A stretch of DNA of 64,000 nucleotides from Sandaracinaceae bacterium (GCA_020633075.1 JACKEI010000001.1:682001-746000); one strand, 5' to 3'; shown: positions 17,368-26,481, counted from the first letter of the stretch. Notes: generated by a model from the sequence alone, not told the origin. A program made the numbers and translations.

Positions 17368-19451
17368 CGCTGCGCCTGCACCCGCTCCTGCTCGTCCTGT
17401 TCACCACCGCGCTCTGCGGCTGCGGCGCCGCCGCGCCCGCCCAACCGGACGCCGGGCCGGTCACTGGGTTCGTGTGTGAGCGCGTGGGCCAGACCGGCTG
17501 CGATAACGGCGCCTTCGTCACCTGCGTCGGCTCGGGCACCTTCCTCCGCGCGGAGCGCGACGAGTGCGGCGCGCGCGGCGAGGTCTGCGTCGCCTCGCTG
17601 GGCTGCCGCGTCTGCGTCCCGGACCTTCCGCTGTGCGAAGGGACGCGGCCGGGTGTCTGCCGGGCGGACGGGTCCGGCGTAGACCTCCTGGACGCGTGCG
17701 ACGCCGAGCAGGTGTGCAGCGACGGACAGTGCGTCAACGCCTGCGAGCTGGCCGAGCGGCAGCAGAGCTACGTGGGCTGCGAGTTCTTCGCCATCGACCT
17801 CGACAACGCTGCCCTCGGTGGCGGGCGCGACGCCTCGTCCCAGCAGTTCGCGGTGGTCGTCTCCAACCCTGGACTGGTGCCCTCGGCCGTGGTGGTGGAG
17901 GTCAACGACGCGGCCCCCGGGGCGCCCGTCGCGCTGCGTGAGGTGGCGAGCGCGGTGGTGCTGCCCGGCGACCTCGAGGTCTTCGAGCTGGCCCGCCGCG
18001 AGGTGGACGGCAGCAGCAGCAACGCCGCCTGTGACGTCGTCGCGCGCGAGTGCCGCGGGGCCGAGGTGTGCGTCTGCTCCGCCGCGGACACCGTCGCTCC
18101 CTGCTTCTGCCGCGTGTCGGCGCAGGCCAGCGGACAAAACGACGGCACGCACACCGCCATCACCTCCAACGCGTACCGGCTGGTCAGTGACCAGCCCATC
18201 ATCGCCTACCAGTTCAACCCGCTCGACAACGTCTCGGTGTTCAGCAACGACGCCTCCCTGCTGCTCCCGGCGAGCGCTCTCACGCCGCAGTACACCGTCG
18301 TCTCGTGGCCGCAGACCATCGCAGACTCGGACTGCCCGCCGGAGATGCCGTGCCCGGAGATCGACTTCGACACGTCCTCTCGCGACGAGGGCCTGCGGGC
18401 CTTCCTGACCATCGTCGGGACCGAGATCAACACCCAGGTCAGCGTCACCTTGGGGCCCGACATCGTGCGGGTGCTGCCCGGCAGCGGCGTGCCCATGGGT
18501 CTCGCCGGGGACGAGCTCACCGCCACGCTGGGCCCCTTCGACGTCCTGAACCTGGAGACCGCGGGCTTCATGGCGGACTTCACGGGCTCCTTCGTCAGCG
18601 CCAGCCGCCCGGTCGGGGTGTTCGTCGGCAGCGAGGCCAGCGACGCCCCCATGTTCACGACCTACGCCAACCGCCAGTGCTGTGCGGACCACCTCGAGGA
18701 GCAGCTCTTCGGGGACGGCACGCTCGGCAGCCAGTACGTCATCGCCCGCATGCCTGGGCGGGCCGCCTCGCTCAACGCGGCGTTCGTGGACACCACCCTG
18801 GACAGCGTGGCCGTCGGGAACGAGGTCGAGTACGTGCGCGTGGTGGCGATTCGCGACGCGACGGAGGTCACCACGACGCTGCCCGCGCCCGACGACCGCT
18901 TCACGCTGGACGCCAGGGAGTCCCGTCTGCTGTCCGCGACCCGCGACTTCGAGATCTTCAGCACGCTGGGGCGCCCCGTGTCGGTGCTGCAGGCGCTCCC
19001 CAGCCAGCAGGCCGTGGGCATCCCGAGCTCACCAGTACGCTACCCGGGCGGAGACCCCTCGCTCATCATGGTGCCCCCCGTCGAGCAATACCGGCGCGAG
19101 TACGTCTTCCTCACGCCGGACCGCTACGCCTTCGACTACGTGGTCATCGTGGCCCCGCGCACGGCCGAGGTGCGCCTCGACGGGGTGGAGGTCGTGGCGC
19201 GCGGCTGCAGCGTGTCGCCCGCAGATGGGTTGATGCGCGGGGTGGGAGAGCTGCCGCCCGAGCGCGTGATCTACCGCTGCCAGCTCAGCTTCCCCGAAGT
19301 GGAGCGCGACCTCGTGCGTCCGGGCGTGCAAGCGGACGGGGTCCACCGCCTGGTGGCCAATGCTCCGGTGGGCATCGTGGTCTATGGCTTCGACGCGTTC
19401 GTGAGCTACGCCTACGCTGGCGGGCTCAACCTCCAACCCCTCTTCGAGTGA
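17364..19451 (+). CDS. IgGFc-binding-like surface lipoprotein
   Basis: A 695-residue lipoprotein. The signal peptide ends T-T-A-L-C-G-C. The next 120 residues are rich in Cys, in spaced pairs such as C-D-N-G-A-F-V-T-C and C-S-D-G-Q-C-V-N-A-C. The rest resembles the IgGFc-binding N-terminal domain found in myxobacterial surface proteins, with Y-R-L-V-S-D-Q-P-I-I-A-Y-Q-F-N-P and S-A-S-R-P-V-G-V-F-V-G-S-E-A among the recognisable segments. That domain is thought to be adhesive; nothing shows real IgG binding here. It starts inside the stop of the IPT/TIG gene (ATGA) and its own TGA overlaps a GTG. Confidence 0.82.
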   Translation: MTLRLHPLLLVLFTTALCGCGAAAPAQPDAGPVTGFVCERVGQTGCDNGAFVTCVGSGTFLRAERDECGARGEVCVASLGCRVCVPDLPLCEGTRPGVCRADGSGVDLLDACDAEQVCSDGQCVNACELAERQQSYVGCEFFAIDLDNAALGGGRDASSQQFAVVVSNPGLVPSAVVVEVNDAAPGAPVALREVASAVVLPGDLEVFELARREVDGSSSNAACDVVARECRGAEVCVCSAADTVAPCFCRVSAQASGQNDGTHTAITSNAYRLVSDQPIIAYQFNPLDNVSVFSNDASLLLPASALTPQYTVVSWPQTIADSDCPPEMPCPEIDFDTSSRDEGLRAFLTIVGTEINTQVSVTLGPDIVRVLPGSGVPMGLAGDELTATLGPFDVLNLETAGFMADFTGSFVSASRPVGVFVGSEASDAPMFTTYANRQCCADHLEEQLFGDGTLGSQYVIARMPGRAASLNAAFVDTTLDSVAVGNEVEYVRVVAIRDATEVTTTLPAPDDRFTLDARESRLLSATRDFEIFSTLGRPVSVLQALPSQQAVGIPSSPVRYPGGDPSLIMVPPVEQYRREYVFLTPDRYAFDYVVIVAPRTAEVRLDGVEVVARGCSVSPADGLMRGVGELPPERVIYRCQLSFPEVERDLVRPGVQADGVHRLVANAPVGIVVYGFDAFVSYAYAGGLNLQPLFE

Positions 19452-20407
19452 TCGCCCCAGTGACCCCCCGACCGACCCGCCATCGCATGACCGCCACGGA
19501 CCGTCGCCCGCGCCGCGCAGGTGCCAGCCGGCTCGTGGCGGTGGTCCCCGTCCGCGTGGCGCTCTCGGTGGCGCTGGTGGCGTGGGTGACGTTGGTCGCG
19601 GGGCCCGGCGCCGGTCAGTCCACCGCGCAGACCGTCTCCCTGGCGTCCCTGCGCGTGCGCGGGCCCGTGGCGCGCGCGGCGGTTCAGCGCGTCATGGAGG
19701 CCTCCCTGGATGCCTACCGCCGCTGCCACGCCGACCGCGTGGCGGAGCGGGGGCGCCTGGCCGGGGAGCTCCACGTGCGTGTCCACGTGGAGGCCAACGG
19801 GGAGCCCATCGCGGCGAGCGTGGACTGGTCCAACGTGGGCGACCGCCCCCTGGACCGCTGCGTGACGCAGGCCACCGAGGCCTGGCGCCTGCCGGAGTCC
19901 GACGCCGCCACCCTGGTCTCGTTCACGCTGCGCGTGGGGCAGGGGGCACCCACCGGGGCGGAGCGCGACGTCACCGCGGTCATCGCCGACGAGGGGCGCG
20001 AAGACGCACACCTGCCGGAGTCGGCCCGCAACACTCAGCCCACGTCCGGTCGCGCGCGCGCCCAAGCGGTCCGTCGCACCTGGGCGCCCGTGGACAATGG
20101 CCTGCGGGTCGTGGGCCCGCTGAGCGAGGGGCGCGTGGCCCGCACCCTGCGCGCGCGCTCCGCGCCACTGCGCGCCTGCGTGGCGGTCCCGCACACGGGC
20201 TCCGGAGACCCCATCCCGTGGCCCGTGCTCTTGTCGCTCCAGGTGGGGGCCAACGGACGCGTGAACCAAGAGCCGGTGGTTCAGGTCGCCGGCGCTCCGC
20301 CGGGGGTGCTGGCCTGCATTGCGGCCGTCCTGCGGGAGACGCGCTTCCCCACGGCCGCCGGCGAGACCCAGGTGCTGGCACGCTTTCAGGCCGTCCCGCG
20401 CTCCTGA
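19448..20407 (+). CDS. Exported protein with two tandem AgmX/GltJ-type C-terminal domains
   Basis: About 319 residues from GTG 19448, which overlaps the upstream TGA (GTGA); GTG 19460 or ATG 19487 are in-frame alternatives. An N-terminal hydrophobic segment (V-A-L-S-V-A-L-V-A-W-V-T-L-V-A-G) is a signal or anchor. Two related modules follow, near residues 65-160 and 220-315. Each has a helix with L-R/Y-R plus a Cys, a strand with G-E-L-H-V-R-V or L-L-S-L-Q-V, a turn A-N-G, a second Cys and a final F-P or R-L-P segment. This is the pattern of the TonB-like domain at the end of AgmX/PglI motility and secretion proteins. The four Cys could form one disulfide per module (inference). Confidence 0.7.
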   Translation: MIAPVTPRPTRHRMTATDRRPRRAGASRLVAVVPVRVALSVALVAWVTLVAGPGAGQSTAQTVSLASLRVRGPVARAAVQRVMEASLDAYRRCHADRVAERGRLAGELHVRVHVEANGEPIAASVDWSNVGDRPLDRCVTQATEAWRLPESDAATLVSFTLRVGQGAPTGAERDVTAVIADEGREDAHLPESARNTQPTSGRARAQAVRRTWAPVDNGLRVVGPLSEGRVARTLRARSAPLRACVAVPHTGSGDPIPWPVLLSLQVGANGRVNQEPVVQVAGAPPGVLACIAAVLRETRFPTAAGETQVLARFQAVPRS

Positions 20408-20497
20408 GCGCAATATTTTACTGCCACGAACAATCGCCCGGCCACACGCGTTCCCTGACGCGGCCCTCGCGAGGGCTCATACTCTCCTTGTCGGTAA

Positions 20498-22414
20498 GTG
20501 CGTCTCTCCTCCTTCGATACCACGTCGTTCATCCTGGCGTTCACGCTGGTGGCGTCCGTCGTGGCGCATGCAGGAGTGCACTACGAGCTGGGGGAGCTGG
20601 CCAAGGCCCAAGCGCTGGCGGCGCTGGCCCGTGCCGCGGCTCAGGAGCAGCGCGCCCGCCGCGCCGTGCTGGAGTTCGACCTGGCCGAGGAGCCGCAGGT
20701 CACGCCGCCCACGCCGTCCACCGTCGCGCCGCACCCCGACACGCAGGCGCCCGATCAAGCCGTCAGCGACGCCGAGGTCCCTGAGAGCGAGGCTGCCCGC
20801 GTCGCCCGCGAGAGGGCCACGCGGAGGCGCGACCAGGAGGCGGAGCGTCGCCGCGAGGTGGCCGCCCTGGAGCCCGCGCCGGCCCCTGCGCAGCCGGAGC
20901 CGGCGCCCGAGCCGGAGCGTCCACCGCCTTCCATTGCCCCGGACGCGCCCCCGCCGACACCGCCACCCGAGGAGCAGGCGCGCATTGCGGTGCGGCAGCA
21001 CTCGCAGAACCCCGACGACCCACCGCCCGACACGGCCTTCATCGCGGAGGAGAACAACACCGTGGAGGAGGAGACGGTCGCGGAGATCACCAACCTGGAC
21101 CGCGACGACGTGGAGACCAGCGTGGGCGCGAGCGTGGAGCGCCCCACCACGCCGACGGAGGAGCGAGGCAACGCGGACGAGGCGCTGCTGGCCGAGTCCG
21201 AGGACGTGGACGGCAGCGACGAGCGCCGACCGACTCCCGAGGAGGTGACGCGCACTCCTCGCGAGCGGCCCACCACGCCGCCGCGCGCCGTGGGACGTGC
21301 GCAGACCGAGGCGCCACCGGACGCCCGCGCGTCCCGCTCGACCGAGGGGGATGGGCGGGCAGGCGCTGCCGCGCAGCGCGAGGCGGCGCAGCAGGGCCGC
21401 GCCGGCGGCGGAGACCCCCTGGCCGGCGGCAGCCCGGCCGTGATCGCCAGCGCCCAGGGCGACTGGTCCGTGCGCGGTGAGGGGTCCCTGGGAGCCGGAG
21501 GCGGCGACGGCGCCGGGGGCGTGCCGGTCCCCGACCGGGTCGGGCGCGAGGGGGTGGAGCGCGGCACGCGTGGCGGCGCGGCGAGCGGACGGAGGCCTGG
21601 GGAGCACCGTGGCCAGCGCGGGCCGGACCTCACGCTGCGCTACAGCCAGCTGGCGGACATCGTGGGCGAGGAGCGCTTGAACGAGGAGCGCGAGGCCTAC
21701 TACCAAGAGCAGCGCTCACGCATCCACGGCGCGTCGAGTGGGGCGCGCTGGGAGCAGTTCCGGGCGGCGCTCGAGAACTACATGCCCAGCGTGCGTCCGG
21801 GCGAGCAGACCGCGCTGAACGCGGCGCGCTCGCCCTTCGCCACATACATCGCGCGCATGCACGACCGTGTGCACAACTCTTACCACCAGTTCGTGGAGAA
21901 CCTGCCGGTGGGCCCGAGCGGGCCGTTTGGCGACATGACCTTGCGCACGCTGCTGGAGATCGTCCTCAACCGCGACGGCACCGTGTATCGCGTCGGGGTG
22001 GTGCGCTCTTCGGGGCTCTCCATGTTCGACTACGGCGCGTACAACGCCGTCATGCGAGGGCAGCCCTATCCCGTGGCGCCCGATGACATCCTGAGCGGCG
22101 ACGGCCGCGTGTACATGCACTGGGACTTCCACCGCGAGCAGCCCTACTGTCACCAGAGCCACGCGCGCCCCTACATCCTCCCGGACCTCCTCCCCAGCGG
22201 CGACGACGCGCCCGCGCCCCGCCTGCAGGACTCCACCGTGGTGCCCCGCGGCGCGCGCGCCAATTTCGGTGTCGGCGGCGCGGCCGGTGCGGGCGACGAA
22301 GGTGAAGACGACGACAACGGTGGCCCTGCCGACGGCGCGACCGACGGTTCGAGTGGATCCACCCAGCGGGCCCCGCGCGTTCAAGCGCCTCTCAGTCGCG
22401 GGCCGCGGCTCTAG
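20498..22414 (+). CDS. TonB-like protein with long charged linker and C-terminal tail
   Basis: A 638-residue inner-membrane-anchored protein. A transmembrane anchor lies at residues about 10-30 (F-I-L-A-F-T-L-V-A-S-V-V-A-H-A). A Pro/Glu/Arg/Gly-rich low-complexity region runs to about residue 370, suited to span the periplasm. A TonB/AgmX-like globular domain follows near 440-565, with L-R-T-L-L-E-I-V-L-N-R-D-G-T and S-G-L-S-M-F-D-Y-G-A. After it comes a 70-residue acidic, Gly-rich tail, unusual because TonB domains normally end the protein. It starts with GTG at 20498 after a 90-bp gap that includes an AT-rich stretch, so it may have its own promoter. It probably transmits force or energy to the outer-membrane partners encoded upstream (inference). 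Confidence 0.75.
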   Translation: MRLSSFDTTSFILAFTLVASVVAHAGVHYELGELAKAQALAALARAAAQEQRARRAVLEFDLAEEPQVTPPTPSTVAPHPDTQAPDQAVSDAEVPESEAARVARERATRRRDQEAERRREVAALEPAPAPAQPEPAPEPERPPPSIAPDAPPPTPPPEEQARIAVRQHSQNPDDPPPDTAFIAEENNTVEEETVAEITNLDRDDVETSVGASVERPTTPTEERGNADEALLAESEDVDGSDERRPTPEEVTRTPRERPTTPPRAVGRAQTEAPPDARASRSTEGDGRAGAAAQREAAQQGRAGGGDPLAGGSPAVIASAQGDWSVRGEGSLGAGGGDGAGGVPVPDRVGREGVERGTRGGAASGRRPGEHRGQRGPDLTLRYSQLADIVGEERLNEEREAYYQEQRSRIHGASSGARWEQFRAALENYMPSVRPGEQTALNAARSPFATYIARMHDRVHNSYHQFVENLPVGPSGPFGDMTLRTLLEIVLNRDGTVYRVGVVRSSGLSMFDYGAYNAVMRGQPYPVAPDDILSGDGRVYMHWDFHREQPYCHQSHARPYILPDLLPSGDDAPAPRLQDSTVVPRGARANFGVGGAAGAGDEGEDDDNGGPADGATDGSSGSTQRAPRVQAPLSRGPRL

Positions 22415-22426
22415 TCGGGACAACGC

Positions 22427-23500
22427 GTGGAGACTCCCGCCGTTCCGCTTCGCGAGCAGCTCACCCAGCGCGCCCACGCGCTGGGCTTCGCGCGCGTCGG
22501 CGTCGCGCGAGCGGAGGCGCTGGTGGAAGAGGGGGAGCGTCTCGGCGCGTGGCTCGACGCAGGCCACCACGACGGCATGGGCTGGATGGCCGACACGCGC
22601 GACGTCCGCAGCGACCCACGGCACCCCGGAATGCTGCCCGGCGCGGAGAGCGTGGTGGTCTTGGTGACCCCCTTTCACTCACGCCGAGGGGCACAGGTGG
22701 GCATCGGCGCAGGCCGTGTGGCCCGCTACGCCTGGGGGCGCGACTACCACAACGTGCTCGGGCGGCGGCTGCGCAAGCTGGAACGCTGGCTGCGGGACGA
22801 GGGCCACGCCGTGCGCCACTCGGTGGACTCGCGCCCCGTGTTCGAGCGCGCCTGGGCGGTGCGCGCGGGCGTCGGCTTCGTGGGCAAGAACAGCTGCCTG
22901 ATCGTGCCCGGTGTGGGCTCGCACGTCTTCTTGAGCACGCTGGTCACGAGCGCCCCGTTGGCGCCGGACGCACCCATCCGTGAGGGCTGTGGGCGCTGCA
23001 CAGCCTGCCTCGACGCATGCCCCACGGACGCGTTCGTGTCGCCTCGCGTGCTGGACGCGCGTCGCTGCATCAGCAACCTGACCATCGAGAGAGAAGACCT
23101 CGCCGCGCCGGACCTGCTCGCGCAGACGGGCGACTGGCTCTTCGGCTGTGACGCCTGCCAGGACGTGTGCCCCTACAACCGCACGACGCCCGGGGAGCTC
23201 GACCCCGCCTTCGAGCCACACGCGCGGCTCGGTGAGGTCGACCTCGAGGCGCTGCTGAGCATGAGCGACGAGCGCTTCCTGGAGTGGTCCGAGGGCTCGC
23301 CCATGCGGCGCGCCGGGGTGGTCCGCATGGCCCGCAACGCCGCCGTGGTCCTCGGCAACACCGGCGGGCGCGTGCACCTACGGGTCCTGCGTGAGACCGG
23401 CGACCGGCACCCCGCCGAGAGCGTGCGTGCCGCGGCGCGCTGGGCTGTGGACGCGATTGAACGACGCGCGCGTCAGGTCGAGGGCTCGTCCGAAGACTGA
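22427..23500 (+). CDS. queG: Epoxyqueuosine reductase QueG
   Basis: A 357-residue cobalamin-dependent iron-sulfur enzyme that performs the last step of queuosine synthesis, reducing epoxyqueuosine to queuosine in tRNA. Family motifs are all present: R-Y-A-W-G-R-D-Y-H, D-S-R-P-V-F-E-R, G-F-V-G-K-N, the ferredoxin-like cluster C-G-R-C-T-A-C-L-D-A-C-P-T-D-A, C-I-S-N-L-T-I-E, and the second cluster F-G-C-D-A-C-Q-D-V-C-P-Y-N. A HEAT-like C-terminal helix segment completes it. The start is GTG at 22427, 12 bp after the TonB-like gene. Its 3' end overlaps obg by 28 bp in convergent orientation. Confidence 0.96.
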   Translation: METPAVPLREQLTQRAHALGFARVGVARAEALVEEGERLGAWLDAGHHDGMGWMADTRDVRSDPRHPGMLPGAESVVVLVTPFHSRRGAQVGIGAGRVARYAWGRDYHNVLGRRLRKLERWLRDEGHAVRHSVDSRPVFERAWAVRAGVGFVGKNSCLIVPGVGSHVFLSTLVTSAPLAPDAPIREGCGRCTACLDACPTDAFVSPRVLDARRCISNLTIEREDLAAPDLLAQTGDWLFGCDACQDVCPYNRTTPGELDPAFEPHARLGEVDLEALLSMSDERFLEWSEGSPMRRAGVVRMARNAAVVLGNTGGRVHLRVLRETGDRHPAESVRAAARWAVDAIERRARQVEGSSED

Positions 23501-24612
23501 GCGTCGGCGCCGTCGCCCGCAGCGTGCGGCGCGGCCTCGGGGTTGTGCGGCTCGTGCAGGTCCTGCGGCCGAGCGCCGAGGTCGAGGTCGTTGCTGGTCG
23601 CGCGGGCCGGGTCCGTCTCACGCAGGATGGCCTCGAGAGCCTCCAGGATGGGGATGAGCCCCGTGCGCGACGCGGCGCTGAAGGGCATCACGGTCACACC
23701 CAGCTCCTCGAAGGCGGGCAGTGACGCCTGGTAGGCTTCTTCGGCCTCGGGCAGGTCCAGCTTGCTGAAGGCGACGATGGCGGGGCGCTCGAGCAGGGAC
23801 GCGTCGAAGGTCTCCATCTCGTGCAGCAGCGCCTGGTAGTCCGCGACCGGGTCGCGCTCGGGGTCGGGGTCGTAGCTCACCACGTGCAGGAGCACGCGGT
23901 TGCGCTCCACGTGCCGCAGAAAGCGCAGGCCCAGCCCCGCTCCCTCCGAGGCGCCTTCGATGATGCCCGGGATGTCCGCGATCACGAAGCTGCGGTCGGG
24001 GCCGAGCGAAGCCACGCCCAGGTTGGGTACCAGGGTGGTGAAGGGGTAGTCCGCGATCTTCGGACGCGCGCGCGACACGGCGGCGATGAAGGTGGACTTG
24101 CCGACGTTGGGGAAGCCCACCACGCCGACGTCGGCCATGAGCTTGAGCTCCAGCTTCAGGTTGCGGTGCTCCCCTGCTTCGCCGGGGTCCGCCCGCCGCG
24201 GGGCACGGTCGTAGGGCGTCGCGAAGCGCATGTTGCCGCGACCCCCCTGGCCGCCGCGAGCCACCACGAAGGTCTGCTCGGGCTCGGCCAGGTCCACCAG
24301 CAGCTCGCCCGTGTCCGCGTCGTACACCTGCGTGCCGACGGGGACCTGCACCAGCTCGTCCCGTCCAGCGTGGCCGAACTGGTCCTTGCCGCGCCCGTTC
24401 TCGCCGTCGGGCGCGCTGAGCGTGCGACGGTAGTGCAGGTCCATCAGCGTGGACATGCGCTCGTGCGCCTGGAAGATGACGTCGCCTCCCTTGCCACCGT
24501 CACCGCCGGAAGGGCCACCCAGCGGGCGGTACTTCTCACGGCGAAACGCCACCGCGCCGTTGCCGCCGTTGCCAGCCTGGACTTCAATTTCTACTTGGTC
24601 GACGAAGCGCAC
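23473..24612 (-). CDS. obg: Obg-family GTPase (ObgE/CgtA)
   Basis: A 379-residue GTPase acting in late 50S subunit assembly and stress control. The Gly-rich Obg fold fills residues 1-155 (A-G-N-G-G-N-G-A-V-A-F, G-G-D-G-G-K-G-G-D-V, A-R-G-G-Q-G-G-R-G-N). The G domain follows, with G1 G-F-P-N-V-G-K-S-T, G2 D-Y-P-F-T-T-L, G3 D-I-P-G-I-I-E-G-A and G4-like S-K-L-D. The C-terminal region is short and acidic. The start is GTG 24612, giving the family's usual V-R-F-V-D beginning; the frame extends 12 codons upstream. It is divergent from rpsB. Confidence 0.97.
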   Translation of the reverse strand: MRFVDQVEIEVQAGNGGNGAVAFRREKYRPLGGPSGGDGGKGGDVIFQAHERMSTLMDLHYRRTLSAPDGENGRGKDQFGHAGRDELVQVPVGTQVYDADTGELLVDLAEPEQTFVVARGGQGGRGNMRFATPYDRAPRRADPGEAGEHRNLKLELKLMADVGVVGFPNVGKSTFIAAVSRARPKIADYPFTTLVPNLGVASLGPDRSFVIADIPGIIEGASEGAGLGLRFLRHVERNRVLLHVVSYDPDPERDPVADYQALLHEMETFDASLLERPAIVAFSKLDLPEAEEAYQASLPAFEELGVTVMPFSAASRTGLIPILEALEAILRETDPARATSNDLDLGARPQDLHEPHNPEAAPHAAGDGADAQSSDEPST

Positions 24613-24773
24613 GGGGCGCAAGGTGCGTGCGCGCCGTGCTCGCCGCAAGCCGGCGCGGAAAAAGATGCAGGCCGTTGCGCGCCTTGGCGCCGGCTCGCCC
24701 CTCGCGGAAGGATGGGCTGGTCAGCGTCGCGCGCACGTGCTAAGTCAGGCCCGCTCTCGGTCCCCCCGAGGCC

Positions 24774-24795
24774 GGGTACTTGATTCCAAGTGCCC
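24774..24795. promoter_or_regulatory. 9-bp inverted repeat between obg and rpsB
   Basis: GGGTACTTG (24774-24782) and CAAGTGCCC (24787-24795) pair around an ATTC loop with one G-T mismatch. It lies in the 284-bp divergent gap, about 100 bp before the rpsB ATG. It could be an operator, or a hairpin in the rpsB leader where S2 or another factor acts. TTGATT at 24780 is a possible -35 element within it, but no convincing -10 was seen. Confidence 0.35.
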
Positions 24796-24896
24796 GAAAT
24801 TACACATGTCCCCCGGCTCAAACGCGCGGCCTGGTGCTCCTCCCGAGGAGTCTCCGCGCGAGGGGGGCAGAAGCACAACCAGAAAAAGGACGAGCC

Positions 24897-25772
24897 ATGA
24901 CCACCGAACACGAAGTTCAAGAAGCCCCTGAGCTCGCGGCCCTCGGCCGCCCCGACGTCGCCAGCGGCGACCTCCCCATCGGCCTGCGCGCCCTCATCGA
25001 CGCCGGCGTCCACTTCGGTCACCAGACCAAGCGCTGGAACCCGAAGATGCGGCCGTACATCTACGGCGCGCGCAACGGCATCCACATCGTGGACCTGGAC
25101 CAGACGGCGGTCCTCTTCCGCCGCGCGTTCGACTTCGTCACCGAGGCCGTGGGCCGCGGTGGTCACGTGCTCTTCGTGGGCACCAAGCGCCAGGCCAGCG
25201 ACGTCGTCCTCGAAGAGGCCGTCCGCGCGGGTCAGTTCTACGTCACGGGTCGCTGGCTCGGTGGCACGCTCACCAACTTCACCACCGTGAAGAAGGGCAT
25301 CGACCGCCTGCGTGAGCTGGACCGTCAGGAGGCCGACGGCACCCTCGAGCTGCTCACCAAGAAGGAGGCCCTCGGCCTTCGTCGCGAGCGCGACCGCTTG
25401 GAGAAGTTCCTCGGCGGCATCAAGCACATGGACGGGCTGCCCTCGGCGCTGTTCGTGATCGACCCGAACAACGAGCACATCGCGGTGAAGGAGGGGCGCA
25501 AGCTCAACATCCCGATCATCGCGCTGACGGACACCAACTGTAACCCGGACCTCGTCGACTTCGTCATCCCCGGCAACGACGACGCCATCCGCTCCATCAA
25601 GCTGGTCGCCTCGCGCATCGCGGACGCGTGCATCGAGGGCTCCCAGTCGCGCCGCGACCACGTCGTGCAGGGCGCGAACGTGGGTCACGTGGGCGGCGCC
25701 GTTGGCGACGGTCCCTCGGTCGAGACGGCGCGCAAGCGTCCTGGCCGCGGCGCGCCGGGCCCCCGCCGCTGA
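24897..25772 (+). CDS. rpsB: 30S ribosomal protein S2
   Basis: A 291-residue S2 homologue with the signature segments G-V-H-F-G-H-Q-T-K-R-W-N-P-K-M, I-H-I-V-D-L, V-G-T-K-R-Q-A, W-L-G-G-T-L-T-N-F and I-A-L-T-D-T-N-C-N-P. It carries an N-terminal extension of about 25 acidic residues and a C-terminal tail after the core, so it is longer than the E. coli protein (241 residues). AAGGA lies 8 bases before the ATG. It is followed by tsf after 31 bp, the normal bacterial pairing. Confidence 0.98.
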   Translation: MTTEHEVQEAPELAALGRPDVASGDLPIGLRALIDAGVHFGHQTKRWNPKMRPYIYGARNGIHIVDLDQTAVLFRRAFDFVTEAVGRGGHVLFVGTKRQASDVVLEEAVRAGQFYVTGRWLGGTLTNFTTVKKGIDRLRELDRQEADGTLELLTKKEALGLRRERDRLEKFLGGIKHMDGLPSALFVIDPNNEHIAVKEGRKLNIPIIALTDTNCNPDLVDFVIPGNDDAIRSIKLVASRIADACIEGSQSRRDHVVQGANVGHVGGAVGDGPSVETARKRPGRGAPGPRR

Positions 25773-25803
25773 ACCCCCCACTTCGAGAAGACAGGAAGAG
25801 CAC

Positions 25804-26481
25804 ATGGCGACGATTTCAGCCGCACAGGTAAAGGCGCTCCGTGACCGCACGGGCGCAGGCATGATGGACTGCAAGAAGGCCCTGATCGACGCCGATGGCG
25901 ACGAAGACAAGGCGATGGAGGACATCCAGAAGAAGGGCCTCGCCAAGGTGGCGAAGAAGGCCGGAGCCATCGCCGCCGAAGGCATGGTCCACGCATACAT
26001 CCACGCGGGCAGCCGCGTGGGTGTGCTCGTCGAGGTCAACTGCCAGACCGACTTCGTCGCGCGCAACGACGACTTCAAGTCGTTCGTGAGCGACGTCGCC
26101 ATGCAGATCGCGTCCATGACGCCGCTCTACGTGCGCGAGTCCGACATCCCCGAGGCCGACGTCGAGGCGCAGGCGAAGATCTTCGCCGGCCAGATGGAAG
26201 AAGAGGCGCGCGAGACGGGCAAGTCGAAGCCCGCGGAGGCCACCGCCAAGATCCTCGAGGGCAAGATCGCCAAGTGGAAGAAGGAGAACTGTCTCCTGGA
26301 TCAGGTCTCCATCATGGTGGAAGACAAGAAGACCATCGGCGACATCTGCGACGAGCTCTCCGCGCGCATCGGCGAGAAGATCTCGGTGCGCCGCTTCGTG
26401 CGCTACGAGCTCGGCGAGGGCATCGAGAAGAAGAAGGTAGACCTCGCGGCCGACGTGGCCGAGACGCTCGCCGGCAGCTGA
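25804..26481 (+). CDS. tsf: Translation elongation factor Ts
   Basis: A 225-residue EF-Ts, the GDP/GTP exchange factor for EF-Tu. The N-terminal UBA-like domain holds L-R-D-R-T-G-A-G-M-M-D-C-K-K-A-L, and the core has V-E-V-N-C-Q-T-D-F-V-A-R-N. It is shorter than E. coli EF-Ts (283), of the compact single-core-repeat type. AGGAAG precedes the ATG. Transcription should end at the hairpin that follows at 26511. Confidence 0.98.
   Translation: MATISAAQVKALRDRTGAGMMDCKKALIDADGDEDKAMEDIQKKGLAKVAKKAGAIAAEGMVHAYIHAGSRVGVLVEVNCQTDFVARNDDFKSFVSDVAMQIASMTPLYVRESDIPEADVEAQAKIFAGQMEEEARETGKSKPAEATAKILEGKIAKWKKENCLLDQVSIMVEDKKTIGDICDELSARIGEKISVRRFVRYELGEGIEKKKVDLAADVAETLAGS

Noticed and set aside
20464..20475. 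CCCTCGCGAGGG palindrome before the TonB-like gene as an operator
   Set aside because: A single 12-bp GC palindrome with no partner copy or promoter hexamers nearby is weak evidence.
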